Shown here: one piece after another, positions 44,323 through 51,871 of the stretch | Layout of the letters: each line of letters opens with the position of its first letter | Position numbering within the stretch: the stretch's first letter is position 1 | NCBI GenBank assembly: GCA_027310365.1 | Contig: DAIDAY010000003.1 | Coordinates: 1-52,927 of the forward strand | DNA: 52,927 nt | Reading direction: 5' to 3' | Source: a bacterium | Lineage (GTDB): Bacteria > Patescibacteriota > Minisyncoccia > UBA6257 > GWB1-50-10 | Made by a program: the position numbers and the translations under genes | The notes under the pieces: generated by a model | The model's input: only the letters and a program-made list of their open reading frames with translations | Told to the model about the DNA's origin: nothing | The model's database searches: none

Positions 44323-44436
44323 TCCGTTAGAAGCAGAACACGAACGCACTTGGCGTTTCCGTATTCTCCCCGCTCTGTTTTTCCTGACCTTGTTTTTGGT
44401 ATTATCACCTGAATATGTGTTTGTGGCTTCTCACGA
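44321..44436. repeat. Family D stop-to-start hairpin, ATPase to GT2-like gene
   Basis: CGTTAGAAGCAGAACAC (from 44325) pairs imperfectly with GTGTTTGTGGCTTCTCACG (44417-44435). The left arm overlaps the GT2-like ATG (44320-44322); the right arm ends about 10 bp from the stop of the upstream ATPase (44447). Inner words (GGCGTTTCCGTATTCTCC, CTTGTTTTTG) recur in the tsf copy. Confidence 0.6.
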
Positions 44437-44446
44437 GCTCCATGGG

Positions 44447-46807
44447 TTAGTTCCGGAGGCGGCCGTAAATTTCCATTTCAACTGTTTCGCGCGGCCGTCC
44501 GTACTTTACCGACGAAATTTCCTTGAGTCCCTCGGCGCGCGCATCATCCCCTCTTTCGGCCCGCGGGACGAAAATATTGAAAGGTTTCGCGGTTTCTCCG
44601 TTGATCAGTATTCTCGCATAGGCGTTGAAATTGTCGATATTGACGAGATCGTTCTCCCCGAAAACCGGCTCGAATGTTTTCTGCAGGAATTCGGCATCTT
44701 TGGGGCCCACCCGGAACGAAATGACGGAGCCGACGTTGCCAAAAACGGAATCCCTGATTTTGTCGGAAAGTTGCCCCAAAAACTGGTGGGCGACCGTGAG
44801 ATTCAGCCGATACTTCCTTGCTTCGGAGAGGATGATGGAAATACTGTCGGTCGTGAAGTTTTGGAACTCGTCGATAAAGAGGTAAAAATCGTTCCGTTTC
44901 GCTTCCGGAATGTCGGCGCGCCCCAGGGAAGCCATGAGGATTTTCCCGACAAAAATCATGCCGAGAAGGTTCGCGTTCAAATCCCCTACGCGCCCCTTCG
45001 ACAGATTGACCAGGAGAATCTTTCCCTCATCCATGATTTCCCTGAAATTGAAAGCTGATTTCACCTGACCGACGATCGGACGCATGTAGTCGTTGGCGGT
45101 GAAATTGTTGAATTTCGAGGTTACGTAGGGCGTTATGTTTTGGAGCGCCGCCTCTCCGCCCGCCTTGATTGCTTCTTTTTCCCAGAAATCCTGGATGACC
45201 GGATTGGTGATTCTTCCCAGCTTCTTCCTTCGCCACTCGGTGTCCGAGAAGACTCGCGCAACCTCCATGAGCGTTGCCGGTTCGTTGGGCGCATCTTCCA
45301 TCAAGAGGAGGAGGGCATTTCGCATGTACTGTTCGAACATGGGGCCGCCGGTTGTTTTTAAGTCGTACAATTTGTCGAAAATCTGGAGCATCTCGTTCAC
45401 AATCGACGTTTTTTCCTCCGGTTTCTCGAAATCGTATTCCAACATATTGATGCCGATGGGCATTCTGAGATTCCCCGGATCAAAGAAAATGACGTCTTCG
45501 CGCCGGTTGTCGGGAATGACGCCTAAGACATCCTGGACCAAATCGCCGTGAGGATCGATAACCGCAACGCCCTTTCCTCTTTTGATGTCGCCATTGATGA
45601 TGTCCGCGAGAAAATTCGATTTCCCGGTACCCGTCTGACCGATCGCGTAGAGATGTCTCCGCCGGTCCTCGTCCGTGATTTTCACCTCTTTTTCTTCCCC
45701 CCGGAAACGGCTGAAACCGATGGTAACACCGTTCCGCGGCAGGTTGGGCGGCGGAGCAGCTTCGCGCGATTTCAGATATTTAATCCTCGGGATGTCGGTA
45801 AAAGGCGTCGGGAGATGCATGATGCTCGCGAGCTCGGCGCTCGACAAAACCATTTTCTCGGATGGATTGAATTCGCGGAAAGAGAATTCGCGGAAAAGCC
45901 GCTTCTGATTCCTGGGTTTCACGATTTCAAACTCATTTCTTGTCGGGGCGCCGAACTGCGAAAAACCGGCCGTGAGACTTTGCAGAAGTGAGTCCGTCTG
46001 GGGAAGCGTCGGAGACGAAACAACAATTCTGACGTTAACCTCGAAAAGATTTTTGGCGCCTTTCGCCGAGACAATTTTCAAACTATCCTCATCTACTTTC
46101 CGCTCCGTTTCCTTGATCTCGGGCATGCCTTCATTTGCCGCCTTGATGATATCCGAAGGACGTATCGCAAAAACATCATTCTTCAAGATATCCCTCATTC
46201 TCCAGCCGCTTTTCAAGACTTTCACCGCCGAATCCATTTCCTTTTTTTCCCTCTTGCGTGCCGGCCCGGCCACGATCTGCATGGCGCATCCTTCCCCGAT
46301 TTCTTCGACTTTGGACAAGCTCCCCAAGAACGGCAGGAAGGTATCCGCCTCCGCTTCCTCGTACGTCCGTATCGGCAGGATGAACTTTTCTTTTTCCTTG
46401 ATGTACACTCCTGCTGATACGCCGGCATAGTTGAAAATATTGTAATCGTCGGCTTTCTCCACCGAAGCGTCATGCCAGAACGACTGGACTTGCCGCGCGA
46501 AAACTTCGACGAATTTGCTTTTTACCGAAGCATAAAAGGAAATTTCCTGACCAACGTGCGGCACGGCGACTTCGAACACGAAGGGTTCCTTGAGGGAGGC
46601 GAGCGTCGCGAAAAGCTGTTCGGAGACCTCTACTTCTTTTTTCAAATCTTTGTTTTCTTTCGACGCTCTGGGGATCTTGATTAGAAGGAGAGATGCTTCC
46701 AATTCACCCAAGAGTCTTTGTCGTTTTTTTTTCTTCCAGAAAAAAGAGAACCCCACAGCGGCGAGCGCAAAAAGAATAATTATTGTGAAATTCACTAAGA
46801 CAGACAT
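44447..46807 (-). CDS. Membrane-anchored HerA/VirD4-type ATPase
   Basis: A 786-residue protein with one N-terminal membrane helix (about 6-24), a 350-residue region of unclear fold, and a C-terminal FtsK/HerA-like P-loop domain of the type found in TraG/VirD4 and DUF87 proteins. Walker A is GQTGTGKSN (Lys396, Ser397), followed by GVAVIDPHGDLV; Walker B is FYLFIDEFQNF; the TVAHQFLGQL segment is the usual sensor region. Such proteins pump DNA or protein across membranes or energise pilus-like systems. With the neighbouring hypothetical and pilin-like genes it may form a surface apparatus; there is no relaxase here. Confidence 0.85.
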   Translation of the reverse strand: MSVLVNFTIIILFALAAVGFSFFWKKKKRQRLLGELEASLLLIKIPRASKENKDLKKEVEVSEQLFATLASLKEPFVFEVAVPHVGQEISFYASVKSKFVEVFARQVQSFWHDASVEKADDYNIFNYAGVSAGVYIKEKEKFILPIRTYEEAEADTFLPFLGSLSKVEEIGEGCAMQIVAGPARKREKKEMDSAVKVLKSGWRMRDILKNDVFAIRPSDIIKAANEGMPEIKETERKVDEDSLKIVSAKGAKNLFEVNVRIVVSSPTLPQTDSLLQSLTAGFSQFGAPTRNEFEIVKPRNQKRLFREFSFREFNPSEKMVLSSAELASIMHLPTPFTDIPRIKYLKSREAAPPPNLPRNGVTIGFSRFRGEEKEVKITDEDRRRHLYAIGQTGTGKSNFLADIINGDIKRGKGVAVIDPHGDLVQDVLGVIPDNRREDVIFFDPGNLRMPIGINMLEYDFEKPEEKTSIVNEMLQIFDKLYDLKTTGGPMFEQYMRNALLLLMEDAPNEPATLMEVARVFSDTEWRRKKLGRITNPVIQDFWEKEAIKAGGEAALQNITPYVTSKFNNFTANDYMRPIVGQVKSAFNFREIMDEGKILLVNLSKGRVGDLNANLLGMIFVGKILMASLGRADIPEAKRNDFYLFIDEFQNFTTDSISIILSEARKYRLNLTVAHQFLGQLSDKIRDSVFGNVGSVISFRVGPKDAEFLQKTFEPVFGENDLVNIDNFNAYARILINGETAKPFNIFVPRAERGDDARAEGLKEISSVKYGRPRETVEMEIYGRLRN

Positions 46808-46891
46808 GAGTGGATAAAAATGACTAATGACTGACTAACCTCATTCGACCTCATCAGTGACCAAGTATGAGACACGAGAGTAAATAAGAAA

Positions 46892-47314
46892 TTATTTAAT
46901 GATCCCCCTCTTTTTCAATTCCGGAATGAGTTTGTCGGTCAACGCGTCGTGAAGGGCGTCTTCGATGAAGGGGGGGTATCTCCTTGATTCCGCAAGCGCC
47001 TTCTCCACATCAAAGTTCAAGGCCACGCTGATAAGGTTTTCAACGATAGTCTTCGTTTGTTCGTCGCTTCCTTCCTCGCCCGACATGTACGACGGCAGGA
47101 AATTATCCAAGGGGTTTGCGGCAGTGCTCGCGAGCTTCCCGCCTTGAGGAGAAACCGGCGCGGGGGGGACCGGCATGTTTTTGATCGCTTCCTTGACCAC
47201 TTTTTCAATCGTCGCTTCCTTCAATTCAGGAGAACGCAAGCTTTTGGCAATCTCAACGCCCAGCCTATTCAAACTGCCCTCCAGCCCTTCGCTGAAATTT
47301 TGCACCTTAACCAT
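46892..47314 (-). CDS. Hypothetical soluble protein next to the ATPase
   Basis: A 140-residue protein with helical ends and a Pro/Gly-rich middle (NMPVPPAPVSPQGGKL). It has no membrane segment or signal peptide and is not recognised. Its position directly upstream of the membrane ATPase, with the LamG/pilin-like gene beyond, suggests a shared process. A TATAAT box lies 7 nt before the ATG, so the transcript is probably leaderless; the box is next to the closing stem of the A/B composite element. Confidence 0.7.
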   Translation of the reverse strand: MVKVQNFSEGLEGSLNRLGVEIAKSLRSPELKEATIEKVVKEAIKNMPVPPAPVSPQGGKLASTAANPLDNFLPSYMSGEEGSDEQTKTIVENLISVALNFDVEKALAESRRYPPFIEDALHDALTDKLIPELKKRGIIK

Positions 47315-47321
47315 TTTCTTT

Positions 47322-47327
47322 ATTATA
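47322..47327 (-). promoter_or_regulatory. -10 box 7 nt before the hypothetical gene start
   Basis: TATAAT on the minus strand; a weak CTGCTG -35 lies 17 nt upstream, next to the closing arm of the composite repeat. Predicts a leaderless mRNA for 46892-47314 and perhaps the ATPase. Confidence 0.55.
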
Positions 47328-47346
47328 CATCACTAATAAAATGACA

Positions 47347-47628
47347 GCAGCAACCGTAGCTCCGCTTCCCAAACACGCTATGCCAAACCCCAGCGAGGTT
47401 TGGCCGCTCGCTCTCGGGTTCGCTCGTGGGCGGAGGTACGCTTTCCGTGCGGGCAGTTCTCGGAGGCGAGCAAGCTCGGTTTCCGGAGGAATGGCGAGCC
47501 GAGAGCGCAGGGCGGCAGTGACCGCAGGAGTCACTGAACGCCCGGTGCCGGTAGGAGAGCGGAACTCCTCCCACACCCTGCCCGCTCACCCTGCGAGACG
47601 GTTTGATCAACGGAGCTACGGTTGCTGC
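47347..47628. repeat. Composite element: family B nested in family A (copies A5, B2)
   Basis: Closed by perfect 18-bp inverted repeats, GCAGCAACCGTAGCTCCG (47347-47364) and its complement (47611-47628). Family A sequence follows on both sides (AAACACGCTATGCC, GGCCGCTCGCTCTCGG at left; CTGCCCGCTCACCCTGCGAG at right). In its variable middle is a family B core (47453-47570) with GTTCTCGGAGGCGAGCAAGC, GAGCCGAGAGCGCAGGGC, an internal hairpin CAGTGACCGCAGGAGTCACTG-type and CCGGTGCCGG. No gene is seen in 47315-47640. Confidence 0.8.
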
Positions 47629-47640
47629 ATACCCTCCCTC

Positions 47641-48942
47641 CTACTGCGTAAGGTTTTGAATTTGTATCGAACCCAAGGGATTCGACGTTGTGATGTTCGT
47701 CGCTGAAGCGTATTGGTTTGAAGGGACGCTGAACACGCCTGTCGTGTTCGTCCCACCCGACCAATCACTCTGGTTGAATGTAAAGTTTGACCATCGCGTA
47801 AAGTAGTCGCTCAAACTAAAGTTCGACGTTTTCCCGGCCGCATCCCACTCCGTAACGGCGGTAACTGCTTGCGTCGAGGGGTCGTTGAAATCGTTGAGAT
47901 TGCTCGTGCAGGGCGGGGTGGTCGACGCATCAAGCGTACCGTTCGTGTTCCGGCAAACATCCCGAACGGAGAAATATCTCCGGAAAACGCTGCCGTTGTA
48001 GAGTTGCTTGATCTCGTCTGCCGAAAGAACTCGATTGTAAATGCGGACATCGTCAAGGTAGTCGGGGGTCGTCGTTGTCCCTCCTATTCCCCCATGAATG
48101 ATGAGATTGACGCCGGTCGGCGTCACGTAATTCCCCGTCGCGGAACCGCCGGTATTGCCGTTGACGTAAATAACCGCAGTGCTGCTCGCATACGTTACTG
48201 CGACTTGCGAAAATGCGTTTATCGATACCGGAAGAGCCGATATCAAACTTAAACTCCCCCCTGACTGGGTGGTCCAGAAGACCGGCTGACCGGAGGTTCT
48301 GAATCCCATTCTGAAACCGGAAACGAGATAGGATTCCCTGCCCACGATGATGTTGCCGTTTTGATCACCGGCTCCCAAAGCAATTGGCTTTACCCAGAAA
48401 ACTATCGAAAAGCTTGAGGAGTCGAACAGGGTATTGCGTCCCACGTTAACGCTCGAGCCAGTGTTGTTGTAACCGCCATTAAAATACAGGCAGTAGCTCT
48501 CTTTGCATGTTGATGCCGACTGCCATGTCGGATTATTTACCAGGCTTCCGTTATTCCCGTTGCCGCTCTCATCATAAGTTATGGTTCCCGTTTCCTCGTC
48601 AAATCCCCACCTTCCTACCAACCCATTTTTGATTTCATTGTCTATGACCCCCTCCTCTCCCGGCGTCGCGATGAAACCCGCGCCGGAAGCGACAAGAAAA
48701 TAAGGATTGATCGTGCTCGTGCTGCGCTGGAGATTGTACACGTTTCCCCAATTGGATGCCGAAAACGTTTTCACTTTATTCAAAAGATCCTGGCTGAATT
48801 GGGTTGCCGTATTGATCGTCTGGACGGTCGAACCGGAACGCAAAATGAATGCAATCGCGATACTCGCCGCACCGATCAAAAGCGCCCCGATCGCGAGCCC
48901 CATCAATACCTCGATCAAGCTCTGTCCGCTTCTTGAACCCAT
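47641..48942 (-). CDS. LamG-domain protein with type IV pilin-like N-terminus
   Basis: A 433-residue surface protein. The start MGSRSGQSLIEVLMGLAIGALLIGA matches a prepilin leader (processing after Gly, then a hydrophobic helix with Glu at position 5). A concanavalin-like LamG domain follows (GLVGRWGFDEETGTITYDESGNGNNG, then IYVNGNTGGSA and DDVRIYNRVLSADEIKQLYNG), which usually binds glycans. The C-terminus is a Ser/Thr/Asn-rich domain. I start at 48942; an ATG at 49110, 7 nt after TATAAT, would add 56 residues before the prepilin leader and is the alternative. The protein may be a minor pilin or adhesin. Confidence 0.8.
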   Translation of the reverse strand: MGSRSGQSLIEVLMGLAIGALLIGAASIAIAFILRSGSTVQTINTATQFSQDLLNKVKTFSASNWGNVYNLQRSTSTINPYFLVASGAGFIATPGEEGVIDNEIKNGLVGRWGFDEETGTITYDESGNGNNGSLVNNPTWQSASTCKESYCLYFNGGYNNTGSSVNVGRNTLFDSSSFSIVFWVKPIALGAGDQNGNIIVGRESYLVSGFRMGFRTSGQPVFWTTQSGGSLSLISALPVSINAFSQVAVTYASSTAVIYVNGNTGGSATGNYVTPTGVNLIIHGGIGGTTTTPDYLDDVRIYNRVLSADEIKQLYNGSVFRRYFSVRDVCRNTNGTLDASTTPPCTSNLNDFNDPSTQAVTAVTEWDAAGKTSNFSLSDYFTRWSNFTFNQSDWSGGTNTTGVFSVPSNQYASATNITTSNPLGSIQIQNLTQ

Positions 48943-48949
48943 CTCGAAA

Positions 48950-49110
48950 ATGCCCTTGCTACCGCAATCTCTCTGATTCAGTTGTTGCTTCGTTGTTCCT
49001 CCTCGCTGGATATGCCTTGCTGATACAGCTTCGTCATCGTTCCTTGTCTCACTCGCACTAAGAGTGATTTCGTGACGAAAAGCATCTTTTAGATGGGTTC
49101 TCTTCTTCAT
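48950..49110 (-). other. Long leader or N-terminal extension of the LamG gene
   Basis: In frame with the LamG gene, this stretch reads MKKRTHLKDAFRHEITLSAS and on to GSKGIFE. It also contains inverted repeats (GCTTTTCGTCA with TGACGAAGC, TCACT with AGTGA) and AGGAGGAAC, so it may be structured 5' leader rather than coding. Whether the mRNA is translated from 49110 or 48942 is open. Confidence 0.35.
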
Positions 49111-49117
49111 TGACTTC

Positions 49118-49123
49118 ATTATA
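49118..49123 (-). promoter_or_regulatory. -10 box of the LamG gene
   Basis: TATAAT, 7 nt before the ATG at 49110. The same 7-nt spacing is seen at rnhB, at the tmk leader frame and at 47314. Confidence 0.45.
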
Positions 49124-49131
49124 GCGAATAA

Positions 49132-49164
49132 CAAAAAGAACCCCCAGAGACAAGCCAGGGGTTT
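49132..49164 (-). terminator. Rho-independent terminator downstream of tRNA-Tyr
   Basis: On the minus strand AAACCCC-TGGCTTGTCTCTG-GGGGTT followed by CTTTTTGTT. It would end the tRNA-Tyr transcript just before the LamG promoter. Confidence 0.65.
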
Positions 49165-49186
49165 CATATGTGCAGGGAGGAGTTAA

Positions 49187-49222
49187 ACAACAGCGATTTG
49201 CTGTAGAGCGAATCGCTGTTGT
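49187..49222 (-). other. 12-bp perfect stem-loop between tRNA-Tyr and terminator
   Basis: ACAACAGCGATT and AATCGCTGTTGT with a 12-nt loop. It lacks a T-run and lies 31 nt past the tRNA 3' end. It could be a 3'-trailer processing signal or part of a double terminator. Confidence 0.5.
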
Positions 49223-49252
49223 AAAACCCCTCGGTCTTACTATTTCGTTTAG

Positions 49253-49335
49253 TGCGTCGGGAAGGACTCGAACCTTCGGTGCCCGATGGGCGGCGGATTT
49301 ACAGTCCGCTGGAATAGCCGCTATCCGACCGACGC
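49253..49335 (-). tRNA. tRNA-Tyr (GTA)
   Basis: 83 nt. Acceptor GCGTCGG pairs with CCGACGC, discriminator A. The anticodon arm is GCGGA-CTGTAAA-TCCGC with anticodon GTA. A long variable arm (CGCCCATCGGGCAC) is as expected for bacterial tRNA-Tyr (class II). The T arm is CGAAG-GTTCGAG-TCCTTC-type. The CCA end is not encoded. No intron is present. Confidence 0.95.
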
Positions 49336-49397
49336 CTCTATAAACACGCACTTACTCAGATTTTGCGGTTTGCAGCAAAAACTTTTCTTTGTACAGC

Positions 49398-49426
49398 ATT
49401 ATAGAATTCTTTATCTCTAAGAGCAA
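49398..49426 (-). promoter_or_regulatory. Promoter of tRNA-Tyr
   Basis: TTGCTC (49421-49426), 17-nt spacer, TATAAT (49398-49403), 62 nt upstream of the tRNA. It lies in the last codons of the decayed gene. Confidence 0.6.
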
Positions 49427-49545
49427 CTTTTTATCAGCGTATCTTATATGAATGAGACCGTGCGCCATTTTCCTTCCGTCCGGCAGATAATCTCTTCCCA
49501 TTATACGGCTGAGTGAACTGTTTCCGAATTGACGAGCTCTTTGCT

Positions 49546-49660
49546 ACCCCCCCCGCCCGTTCATTCCCGCCGCAGGTATGGCAGGAATGAACGGATGGCA
49601 TCCCGAATCTCGTATTCCGCTTCCGGGAAGCTCCCGTGTTTGAGGGCGGAGAGCTTCACT
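49546..49660. repeat. Family E element, copy 2, inside a decayed gene
   Basis: CCCCCCCCGCCCGTTCATTC, a spacer, the E core (49582-49639, identical to the tmk-linked copy) and GAGGGCGGAGAGCT. It sits between the DKLI and RQFG blocks of the decayed gene at 49352-49880. Confidence 0.8.
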
Positions 49661-49994
49661 CCGGTCACTAATCAGTTTATCGGCATTTTGATCGGAGTAA
49701 CAATGCAGCAATACTCGAAGTCCACCATTATCAAGTTCGTACGTGCCCCCGGAAGTATCTCAGAAACATAGCAGTCGTATCAGGATCGCTGTTGGCAGAA
49801 TTTATCCTCGACCCCTTATCGCTTTTATCGCCTTTTCCCCAATCAAGTATGGCAAAGCACAGAAAACTTTTCTCAGTGACTTACCTCTCCAGGGGGAAAT
49901 ACAATATTTACTGAGTGAACTATACAAACGTTTCAAAACCCCCGAGTGGGGAGGAGGAAATGAACACAACATCGCTTGTCTGAGTTCCAACCTT

Positions 49995-50028
49995 GCCTCA
50001 AAAATCAGCAGGTGCTGAATTTTGAGGC
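49995..50028. repeat. Family C stem-loop only, copy 3
   Basis: GCCTCAAAAATCAG-CAGGTG-CTGAATTTTGAGGC. The loop differs (CAGGTG against TAGGTA) and the long 3' part of family C is absent. It lies about 115 bp upstream of the decayed gene. The rest of 49881-50126 holds nothing I can identify. Confidence 0.65.
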
Positions 50029-50126
50029 AGCGATGCTGAGTTCGATATTTCGTGGCTTTATTCCGACGAAGAACGGGGAAGATTTTACGTTTTATATTCT
50101 CGTGAGCGAGGTGGAGATCGTGTTTC

Positions 50127-50438
50127 TTAACTCTCCTTCTTCTCCTCGGTCTCCGGTAACGTCGGCATCCTGCCGCTTTCCTTCCTCAGTTTCCCAAGCT
50201 TAGCCTCGATGAAATTATTGAGTTGCAGAAGCCACACCTTTACCCTCCGCAGAAACCTCTCCGAAAACGACTTCAAGGCGGCATCGCTTTTCTCAACATA
50301 GCCCATGAGGCGGGTGCTCCTTCTCGCCTTCATATCAGCAACTTCCTCGTCGCTGATCCTCGGCAGCGTTTCGGCCATAAGATACACGATGGCGGCCAGC
50401 GCAATCATGATAACGGTTTGGAGAATAAAACGAAGCAT
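50127..50438 (-). CDS. Small single-span membrane protein downstream of tsf
   Basis: A 103-residue protein with one N-terminal membrane helix (about 3-21, FILQTVIMIALAAIVYLMA) and a charged, probably helical cytoplasmic or extracytoplasmic region ending EEKKES. No family is recognised. It starts 1 bp after the tsf stop, so it is in the rpsB-tsf operon. Confidence 0.75.
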   Translation of the reverse strand: MLRFILQTVIMIALAAIVYLMAETLPRISDEEVADMKARRSTRLMGYVEKSDAALKSFSERFLRRVKVWLLQLNNFIEAKLGKLRKESGRMPTLPETEEKKES

Positions 50439-50439
50439 T

Positions 50440-50880
50440 TTACACCTCGTACCTGATGAACCTTTCCACTTGGATATTTTCCCCCACTTTCGCCATCGTG
50501 CCTTTCACGAGATCGGCAACGCCCATCGACTCGTTCTTGATATACGGTTGCCCTAAGAGTTCCTCTATATTCCCCGGGTTCATTGCCGCGATTTGCATGG
50601 CGAGCTCATGAACGAGGGATTGAAAAGGTTCCGACCGCACCACGAAGTCGGTTTCTGCCCGTACCTCCATCAAAACGCCGACGCGGCCGTTGTGGACATA
50701 GGCATACACCAAACCAGCACCGGTTTTCCGCTCTTTTTTGGACTCGGCTTTCGCAAGGCCTTGTTTCCTGATGATTTCGGTCGCCCCATCGAAGTCGCCC
50801 TTCGCTTCTTCAAGCGCCCGTTTGCATTCCATGACCCCCGCCCCCGTCATTTCCCGTAATTTTATGATGGTATTATCCAT
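50440..50880 (-). CDS. tsf: Elongation factor Ts, minimal form
   Basis: The nucleotide exchange factor of EF-Tu. At 146 residues it is about half the E. coli length: it keeps the UBA-like N-terminus (IIKLREMTGAGVMECKRALEEAKGDFDGATEIIRKQG with the conserved TGAG and MxCKxAL) and one core subdomain (VGVLMEVRAETDFVVRSEPFQSLVHELAMQIAAMNP), ending ENIQVERFIRYEV. One subdomain and the coiled coil are missing, as in the short EF-Ts of several bacteria. It follows rpsB; the whole gap between them is a family D hairpin. Confidence 0.94.
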   Translation of the reverse strand: MDNTIIKLREMTGAGVMECKRALEEAKGDFDGATEIIRKQGLAKAESKKERKTGAGLVYAYVHNGRVGVLMEVRAETDFVVRSEPFQSLVHELAMQIAAMNPGNIEELLGQPYIKNESMGVADLVKGTMAKVGENIQVERFIRYEV

Positions 50881-50997
50881 CCTGTGAGAAGCAGAACACG
50901 AACGCGCTCGGCGTTTCCGTATTCTCCTTGTTTTGTTTCGGCAGTCTTGTTTTTTTGTATCATTGTTCGATTCCGTGTTTGTGGTTTCTCACGGGAT
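50879..50997. repeat. Family D stop-to-start hairpin, rpsB to tsf
   Basis: ATCCTGTGAGAAGCAGAACA (from 50879) pairs with CGTGTTTGTGGTTTCTCACG and GGAT (50974-50997). On the minus strand the stem starts within the rpsB TGA and ends within the tsf ATG. No other sequence lies between the two genes. Confidence 0.7.
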
Positions 50998-51683
50998 CAA
51001 TTTCCTCTCAACTCCGCCTTGATAGAATTCAAAATCCAATCGATGCTTGCTTTTGCGTGGTCATTTGCCAAGATCGGGTACTGAACCAAATCCGGATTGT
51101 CGTCGGTATCCATGACGGCGATAAGTGGGATGTGCATCTTATTGGCTTCGCGCACGGCAGTTTTGTGGACAACCGAGTCAATGACAAAAACGACGTCGGG
51201 AAGCTTCACGAGATTTTTCAAACCTTCGAAGTTTCTCGAGAGCTTCGAAATTTCCTTCGAAAACTGGACCTGTTCTTTCTTCGTGTATCTCTCAAGTTCT
51301 CCCGTTTCCTTCTTCGCCTTGAGATTTTCGTAGTGGTCCATCCTCTTCTTGATGACGGAGAAGTTAGTTAGCGTCCCGCCGAGCCACCGGAAATCGACGA
51401 AAGGCATTTTGAGTTCTTCCGCCATCGCTCTCATCGATTCTTTGGCTGGAGCTTGGATGCCGACAAACAAAACCAAAGCGCCGGCGCCGAGTTTTTCCTT
51501 CAAGAAGGAAACAGCTTTGTTAAAACTCTGGACGGTCGCCTCCGGATCTAAAAGCTCGACTTCGTTCCTCCGCCCGCCGATGAAATTTTTCATCTTCGGA
51601 TGTGTCTTAGTTTTCTTGTGGCCGTAAAAAATTCCGAACTGGGCCATCTCGATAATTTTGTCTTTGTTTTCAACGCTCAACAT
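50997..51683 (-). CDS. rpsB: Small ribosomal subunit protein uS2
   Basis: A 228-residue 30S protein. The N-terminus (IIEMAQFGIFYGHKKTKTHPKMKNFIGGRRNEVELLDPEATVQSF) is recognisable but divergent: the canonical GVHFGH is GIFYGH and the ID(L)xKT block is LLDPEAT. The later FVDFRWLGGTLTNF, ELERYTKKEQ and PDVVFVIDS-HKTAVREANKMHIPLIAVMDTDDNPD segments are normal. I use the ATG at 51683 (MLSVENKDK). It heads the rpsB-tsf operon; a family B element lies upstream. Confidence 0.95.
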   Translation of the reverse strand: MLSVENKDKIIEMAQFGIFYGHKKTKTHPKMKNFIGGRRNEVELLDPEATVQSFNKAVSFLKEKLGAGALVLFVGIQAPAKESMRAMAEELKMPFVDFRWLGGTLTNFSVIKKRMDHYENLKAKKETGELERYTKKEQVQFSKEISKLSRNFEGLKNLVKLPDVVFVIDSVVHKTAVREANKMHIPLIAVMDTDDNPDLVQYPILANDHAKASIDWILNSIKAELRGN

Positions 51684-51738
51684 AAGTACGTACCATGGTA
51701 CAAAAAATGACTTCAAAAGTCAAAGTACAATTCACTGA

Positions 51739-51871
51739 ATACTTCTTTCCTACCGGTGTCGGTTCCTCTTAGCTTCCAGCGAGCGGAGCCAACTTGCGCT
51801 CTCGGCTCAAGACCCCCTTCCAGAGGACCAAGCTCGCTCGTCTCCGAGAGCCGCCGCACGGAAAGAAGTAT
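51739..51871. repeat. Family B element, copy 3, closed by its own stem
   Basis: Closing arms ATACTTCTTTCC (51739-51750) and GGAAAGAAGTAT (51860-51871), perfect 12 bp. The core has CTACCGGTGTCGG, TTGCGCTCTCGGCTCAAG, GGACCAAGCTCGCTCGTCTC and CGAGAGCCGCCG. The arms share nothing with those of copies 1 and 2. The rest of 51684-52008 has no gene I can see. Confidence 0.75.

Larger units (their letters stand above)
49352..49880 (-). pseudogene. Decayed gene of an HTH/homing-endonuclease-like family, split by repeat E
   Basis: Three pieces in different frames read as one protein: VTEKSFLCFAILDWGKGDKS through NSDPDTTAMFLRYFR; then a frameshift to YELDNGGLRVLLHCYSDQ and NADKLI; then, after a repeat E element, RARQFGNSSLSRIMGRDYLP, DGRKMAHGLIHIRYADKK and LLLEIKNSIMLYKE to a TAA. 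Intact relatives as I recall them have WGEG-like, NSDP-like and HxRYSDKKLL-like blocks in this order. The family name is uncertain. The N-terminal part is not found. Confidence 0.55.

Noticed and set aside
41760-47628. CRISPR array
   Set aside because: Repeats are few, long, dispersed and structured; there are no regular spacers and no cas genes.
48943-49110. Separate small gene upstream of the LamG protein
   Set aside because: The frame is continuous with the LamG gene and has no stop; it is treated as leader or N-terminal extension.
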